Of a stretch of 64,000 nucleotides of DNA, positions 58,400-64,000 are shown one piece after another. How positions within the stretch are numbered: position 1 is the stretch's first letter; every line of letters starts with the position of its first letter. Position numbers and translations under genes: made by a program. The stretch is from Pelobates cultripes (lineage: Eukaryota > Chordata > Amphibia > Anura > Pelobatidae). The notes beneath the pieces are model-generated. The model was not told the origin of the DNA. It saw only the letters and a list, made by a program, of their open reading frames with translations, and made no database searches. The DNA lies in contig OW240920.1 in NCBI GenBank assembly GCA_933207985.1, positions 146,209,034-146,273,033 on the forward strand, in the 5' to 3' direction.

Positions 58400-59838
58400 G
58401 GAAACAGGGAAAAAGGCAAATTAATCAAGTCCAATGCCTGAATCAGTAGTCGATATTACTGAGGTCACCTCGCCACTGGTTTTTGGAGGGGCCTGTTTGC
58501 CAGCCTCCTGCCCAGCGACTGTGGCCCTGGGATGTATTGCCCTTCCAGGAACTGATCTGGGCATAATTGATTTTTATATTGCTGTTTCTGGCCCTTTAAT
58601 TCCCAGAAAAAGGATTCGTACTGTTAAACTGGCACTTCAGATGCAGTTGAAGTGCCGAAGTCATCTAAGTGGCCGCCATTCGAAAATATCTATCTCCCGA
58701 ATGGCTGAACGGATTCGAATGATTTTTGGGTATGTTTGTATTTGAAATATGCTGATTAATAATATGTGACTTTTTTTTATTAATATTGGATGTATGGTTT
58801 TAGAGTTATGAAAGTTGGGTAAAAAGTATGTTTTAAACTGTACGGCTAATTGTGTTACCTCTCAGGCTAAGGGGAGGAGATGTGTGGGATGTAACCAGTT
58901 TGTGATTGGGTAATGTATAATTGTCTGTGGGCGTCTCCCTTGCAGGGGAGAATTGCATAAAAGAAGAGTGTGCGTCATTAAACGAGAGTTCTTCTTCACC
59001 CCCAATCTGAGTCCTGTCTCTTATTGGGGGAATTGCTATATCACTACAAGGAATTGCTATGCTCTGCATACTCCCTTAGCTAATCACCACTAAGCTCTTT
59101 TAAGAGCTTGTTCCTGCTTCACTCTCTTGGAGGAGAGGTTCACCCACTGGAACCTGGAGCCTTGTCGTAGGTCCAGGGTGGGTAGGAGACGGCGAGACCC
59201 CAACCAAGATGCGGCGGTTCGTGGGGTCTGCGGTGGTTGTGGTGTCTGCGGAGCGCTTGGAGCCCTCTGTAAGTGCTAGGAGCATCCTTCAACGGAGGTA
59301 CCCAGTCTGGGTGCCAGGTGCTCCATTACAATTACCACTCACATATACATAGAGGAGAAACATATATCAATAAGTAAGGAATACACAAATAAATGCAAAA
59401 GACAGAGGGAGATCGACTAAGCAGTGAATATTAGATAATTGGTATAATACAGGAGATGTGATGTCTTGTATATTGAAATCTCAGCCTTAATAGATACAGT
59501 AGAAAAATGATAAATAACTTAGTCCAAAGAGTCTACAATGTATCAGTTCAAGTCCAAGCTAGGCAGAAATCCCGTTATATACACACAGCCCGGGATCTTA
59601 TCTGCTTAATTATAAACACATACTCTGAGATAATCCGAATGTCCAGAGGATGTTAGCTCTTACAAAGGCTAAGTGTATCAAACAGCCAGGGAACTTGCCT
59701 ACTGCTTAGTCGATCTCCCTCTGTGTTTTGCATGTGTTTGTGTATTCATTCTTTATTGATATATGTTTTATGTGAGTGTTAATATCTGCTCCTGATTTAG
59801 GCATTGGACTTGATTAATTTGCCTTTTTTCCTGTTTCC
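58400..59838. mobile_element. Large inverted-repeat element interrupted by a solo LTR
   Basis: The left arm starts GGAAACAGGGAAAAAGGCAA and the right arm ends TTGCCTTTTTTCCTGTTTCC, inverted. With the LTR and one duplication removed, the left arm (58400-58459 joined to 59336-59421) pairs with 59703-59838 over about 140 bp. It includes GGGAGATCGACTAAGCAGT at the inner end. The central loop of about 280 bp has no ORF. The overall design is a nonautonomous foldback-type DNA element with no transposase. Confidence 0.8.
58460..59330 (+). mobile_element. Solo LTR, 871 bp, inserted in the inverted-repeat arm
   Basis: It starts TGAGGTCACC and ends CTCCATTACA (TG...CA), with the 5-bp duplication ATTAC at 58455-58459 and 59331-59335. 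Excising it restores pairing with the opposite arm, which confirms both boundaries. A TATA-like GCATAAAAGA at about 58956 and an ATTAAA at about 58977 suggest plus-strand orientation. No internal retroviral genes remain. It is an old LTR-retroelement or endogenous-retrovirus relic; the family is not identified. Confidence 0.85.
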
Positions 59839-59839
59839 A

Positions 59840-60715
59840 TGTTTAGAAATCAGTCGGTGTAAATAAGATACATTGCTATTCTTCTAAATTACATTTTAGT
59901 TGGATGAATTGTTATTAGTAAGTCACCTAAATTTTCTCAGAACAGCCCTGCCCCTGGCCAAACCCCACTCACACCCGTAAAAGCAAAGTTTCCCTTTTTG
60001 TCCGTGTGAAATGTTACAGAGAGAAAAAGTCAGCACTAGAAATGTATAATCCCCAACCTCCGGGTTATAGGTTCCACTTCTTCATCTTTCCCAGGTCAAT
60101 ACAATGGGTAGCATTGAGTTGGGTAGCAGTAGATTTCAGTGTATTTAAAATCAAGTAGTGCGTACGTTGCTGCCGGAGGTAGTGAGAGCCCTATATAATG
60201 TCATATATGTTTAACATATCAGAAGACAAAATATTTTCATCAAAGATAGCTTTTAATGAACTTAATGAATATTTAGCATTACCCGCCATAGCTATGTATG
60301 AAAGATCGATTACAATCTTACTCACTGTCACTATCCCGATGTATGGTGCCTGTTTATTTTGGCCGATATTAGAAAGATGGGATTTTTAATGGCCGCTCTG
60401 AGATCTTCCGTTAGAATCACTCTGTAATAGTTTTCACTATGTGTAGAACGTTTCCCAAACAGATAAGCGACATTCTCTCCCATCTCTGAACTGTAACCCG
60501 AGCGCATGGAAAGTATTTATAGGAGGCTTATTATACTTTCAGTTCTGCAGGGGGCAATTAAGGACAAGTGGTTAAAAGGATTGATACACCATCCTTTCGC
60601 CAAACCCCGTAATCAGACAGTTAGCAACACTAGGTCTCCAGGACTCAGCAATTAAACAAAATCATGTGGCATGCAGAGAGCTTTATCACTTGGAAGAACT
60701 GTGGGGTATTTTGTG
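59840..60715. other. Noncoding region, nothing supported
   Basis: Mixed unique sequence; the longest ORF is 63 codons and unremarkable. Confidence 0.45.
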
Positions 60716-60719
60716 GAGA

Positions 60720-61230
60720 TCTGGTGGGTTCAGTGTTCAGTCTATGGAGAGCTGCAGGGTTCAGTAGTATGGAGAGCTGCAGGGTTCAGTATTCAGTCTA
60801 TGGAGAGCTGCAGGGTTCAGTGTTCAGTCTATGGAGAGCTGCAGGGTTCAGTCTATGGAGAGCTGCAGGGTTCAGTGTTCAGTCTATGGAGAGCTGCAGG
60901 GTTCAGTGTTCAGTCTATGGAGAGCTGCTGGGTTCAGTGTTCAGTCTATGGAGAGCTGCAGGGTTCAGTGTTCAGTCTATGGAGAGCTGCAGGGTTCAGT
61001 ATTCAGTCTATGGAGAGCTGCAGGGTTCAGTATTCAGTCTATGGAGAGCTGCTGGGTTCAGTGTTCAGTCTATGGAGAGCTGCAGGGTTCAGTGCTCAGT
61101 CTATGGAGAGCTGGAGGGTTCAGTGTTTAGTCTATGGAGAGCTGAAGGGCTCAATCTATGGAGAGCTGCAGGGTTCAGTATTCAGTCTATGGAGAGCTGC
61201 AGGGTTCAGGGGTTCAGTATTCAGTCCTGG
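60720..61230 (+). repeat. 31-bp minisatellite
   Basis: The unit is CTATGGAGAGCTGCAGGGTT plus CAGTGTTCAGT, 31 bp, with AGGGTTCAG starts at 60781 and 60812. There are about 16 units, some lacking the GTTCAGT half. Repetitive ORFs of up to 226 codons pass through and are not genes. Confidence 0.94.
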
Positions 61231-61239
61231 TATATATTT

Positions 61240-62430
61240 ATTAAGTTCATATAAACATACTGTACATACATCTACACTAAATATAGGATTTTATTTTACC
61301 GTTCGTTCTTTTTTCCCACTATTGGTTCCACTTTACTTCATCTATGAATAAAATGTACATGTGGCAGCTCTCCCCTAATCATCAATGACCTTTCCCTGCC
61401 ATTTATCATTTTTTTGGAGCCATGAATGGACAAACTAAATGGCTGTGTGATTGTTAGTTTGGTGAGTTAAATGGCAATTCGGAGTTACAGAATTCGGGCG
61501 ACTGGCCAATCGCCCAAACTTCAGATAAATCACAATTTAATTCCCCTGTAGATGGCGCTGTCACTGTAACCCTGCGGGTTAGGAGCAGGAAAGAAACTAC
61601 TGTCAAAACGTTCGATGAACCTGGCAGACATCTGTTTTAAGTGTTTGATACAATCTATTCCTGAGAAAATCCTCACTTCCTCTGATTTAGTAAGAAGTAC
61701 ATTTTACAGAATTCAGTTTACCGATTGACCTTGTCACACTTTAACGGATTGCAATCTCTAGACTAAACTAGCCGAGTTTCAGAGTTTTTTACAGTTTGTC
61801 TCTTTTGACATAAAACATGCAGTTCCTTTCCCAATTCTCCACGATTCCTGGTTTAGTAAATATTGACTAAAACTCGGCTGTGGTGATTACTGCGGCGATG
61901 TATCCACACCATGAAGGGGTTAAAGACCCACGGCAGCCCCCTCTTCTCCTCTCAGGCCCATGTTAGGTATAGCAGGTTGTTGTCAGGTCTGTCCCACGTT
62001 GACACGGATGGGGGCGTCAGTTTTGTCAGCCTGTCTCATTCTGCCGCCAATGTCAATTCTCCTGTGAGAGTGAATGCAGGGTGAGACTGTAACCCAAGCC
62101 AGCTCTGACATCACAGCCAGACCTTCCAGAGTCGGGGTCGTGGAAATAGCGCATGCAGCTCCCACCGGCTGCCATCAGGGAGCGAGGTATTCAATCACTC
62201 ACGGATACTGACATACCCTCTACCTGCCTGGGTTTCTGCCCAAAATGACCCCTGACTGCGGTCTGATACCTCTGCCACCTGGACCTTCTAACTCCTTAAC
62301 TCTGGATGAGCATACTAGGAACTGTAATCCTGGTATATATCGATGTGAGATAAATCGTGCAGCAATCTCACAATGTGACAATACAATCAGTACTCTGCTA
62401 ATAGGAAACTCTAAGCACCATAACCACTCC
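61240..62430. other. Noncoding region
   Basis: No gene is seen. A short match to the GCACCATAACCACT family (CTAAGCACCATAACCACTCC) lies at about 62410, directly beside the 18-bp array. Confidence 0.45.
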
Positions 62431-62439
62431 ATCATGTTG

Positions 62440-63005
62440 CATTATTACAGCTCAGTGTATTATGACAGCTTATTGTATCATTACAGCTCATTGTATTATT
62501 ACAGCTTAATGTATTATTACAGCTCAGTGTATTATTACAGCTCAATGCATAATTACAGCTCAGTGAATTATTACAGCTTTTTGTATTATCACAGTTTATT
62601 GTATTATGACAGCTTTTTGTACTATTACAGCTTATTGTATTATTACAGCTCAGTGTATTATTACAGCTTATTGTATTATTACAGTTCAATGTATTATTAC
62701 AGCTCAGTGTATTATTACAGCTTTTTGTATTATCACAGTTTATTGTACTATTACAGCTCATTGTATCATTACAGCTTATTGTATCATTACAGCTTATTGC
62801 ATTATTACAACTTATTGTATTATTACAGCTCAGTGTATTATGACAGCTTATTGTATCATTACAGTTCAGTGTATAATTACAGCTTTTTGTATTATCACAG
62901 TTTATTGTATTATTACAGCTTATTGTACTATTACAGCTCATTGTATCATTACAGCTTATTGTATCATTACAGCTCAGTGTATTATGACAGCTTATTGTAC
63001 AAGTG
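62440..63005 (+). repeat. 18-bp minisatellite
   Basis: The unit TATTACAGCTCAGTGTAT and variants (TTATTG, TTTTTG, CATTAC, CACAG) repeat about 31 times. The period is divisible by three and gives Tyr/Ser-rich plus-strand and Asn/Cys-rich minus-strand ORFs that are not genes. Blocks such as TTTTTGTATTATCACAGTTT recur at about 62578, 62721 and 62882, showing longer-range duplication. Confidence 0.95.
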
Positions 63006-63009
63006 GTAC

Positions 63010-64000
63010 GATTACAATGGAAAGCTGTGCAATCGGTGTTCCATCGACGAGTGCTCTAGATTTAGAAATATGCCGCACTTTTCAGATTGTGACACTTTGA
63101 TAAATCACACTATAATGCATTGCTGGTGATTAACATAACCAACTAACATGGTATGACACTCGGCCTGGATATCCCTAGTCCTTCACCATCAGACTGAAAC
63201 ATATGATGTCATCTGCTGCCATCATAGTTCAGTGTTACTTACTGGCTTAGACAATCTGCAATCCGTTCTAACGGCCCCCTGGAATTCCACAAGGAGGGTC
63301 CGTTTCATGCCTTGTGCAATAATGATACATTAATGTCCAATACTGGAAGCTGCAGCATGTAATGAAAGACCGGGATTGACTGTACAGATTGATCTAATTT
63401 ATCTCAGAAAATCAATCTTAAATTCTTCTGGACCCCCGGGGGTCTATCGGCCTGCACCTTCTTATAATATTACAAATAACTGCTTCATTACATCTTCAGA
63501 TTAAAAAGCATCCCTCCCCTGGACAAAATGATTACTGTAACCCAGCATTTCCTTTACAAGCCGTGTAAATAATGTGTATTTTATACGCGATGCAGGGAGC
63601 CCAGATTACGAAACCCACATCCTCTGCGACTATTATTTCTCCTGTATATCCCAACTCAGTGACTGGCCGTCCCAACTGCTGGTGGGTGCGTGATAGAGAA
63701 AGAATGCGTGTGTATATATTAAACGGGCTTCACATTCGCTGGAACTATGGCTAGCGTTTCCGCTTGGCGATATCTTCTGTTTATCTTGAATGAGGAATTT
63801 ACTTGTGATATGTATCTAGGAATCATTTATTTAAATAACATACACATTTATTACAATATTATTACAGTGAAGGAATCCAATCCAAGCACGCACAATCGAG
63901 GAAACTAACCCGAAGAGTTTACTATCATCATATCTAACAGCGCTGTTATTATCAAGCTTTATTAGTAAAAGACAAACCATACAAACCATGGACTAGAAGA
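63010..64000. other. Noncoding region at the window edge
   Basis: No exon, array or transposon can be supported in this last kilobase. Confidence 0.4.

Noticed and set aside
58434..58745. 103-codon plus-strand ORF as a possible gene
   Set aside because: It begins in a foldback arm and runs into a solo LTR; no family features were seen.
62245..63129. 294-codon Tyr/Ser-rich ORF
   Set aside because: Mostly the 18-bp minisatellite; the non-repeat ends have no recognisable motif.

Overview
This is vertebrate nuclear DNA, most likely from a frog (anuran amphibian). There is no bacterial-style gene layout. I can reconstruct one spliced host gene on the minus strand: a LIM-domain-only gene of the LMO4 type, whose N-terminus resembles the Xenopus lmo4.2 form as I remember it. 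Nearly everything else is intron, intergenic DNA, tandem arrays or transposon remains. Several dispersed repeats are types I associate with frog genomes.

Host gene. lmo4 runs right to left. A candidate TATA promoter and noncoding first exon lie near 32.1-31.97 kb. The coding exons are 23074-22836, 18099-18003, 14703-14533 and 13754-13746. All inferred junctions are GT-AG with matching phases. The joined product is 171 residues with two complete LIM zinc-binding domains. Introns hold several minisatellites, an AT-rich 30-bp array and DNA transposon remnants. The 3' end of the transcript is not resolved.

Repeats. About a quarter of the window is tandem arrays, with periods of 16, 18, 20/21, 22, 29, 30, 31, 45, 48, 55, 56 and 63 bp. 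Periods divisible by three (18, 30, 45, 48, 63) stay open in several frames and create long false ORFs. A 48-bp family occurs as three arrays (0.6-1.6, 39.8-41.6 and, inverted, 57.2-58.2 kb), with a related 55-bp array at 43.3-43.7 kb. Two of the 48-bp arrays share flanking sequence on both sides, so the array appears to travel inside a mobile element.

Transposable elements. The clearest are: a 5'-complete L1/Tx1-type element that keeps an intact ORF1 but has no ORF2, bounded by a perfect 17-bp target duplication (36143-37721); a 660-bp solo LTR (46042-46701, duplication CATGC); an 871-bp solo LTR (58460-59330, duplication ATTAC) inside one arm of a large inverted-repeat element (58400-59838); a TA-flanked inverted-repeat element (15827-16905) whose empty site survives in an adjacent tandem copy; foldback elements at 42.5 and 52.2 kb; a LINE 3' end at 52.66 kb; and the end of a Tc1-like element at 54.4 kb.

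The stretches between these (about 2-3.2, 9.7-12, 20.7-22.8, 25-29.3, 32.1-33.1, 37.9-39.7, 44-46, 46.7-51, 54.6-57.1, 59.8-60.7 and 63-64 kb) show no gene I can support. Some may hold conserved regulatory DNA, but that needs a cross-species alignment.
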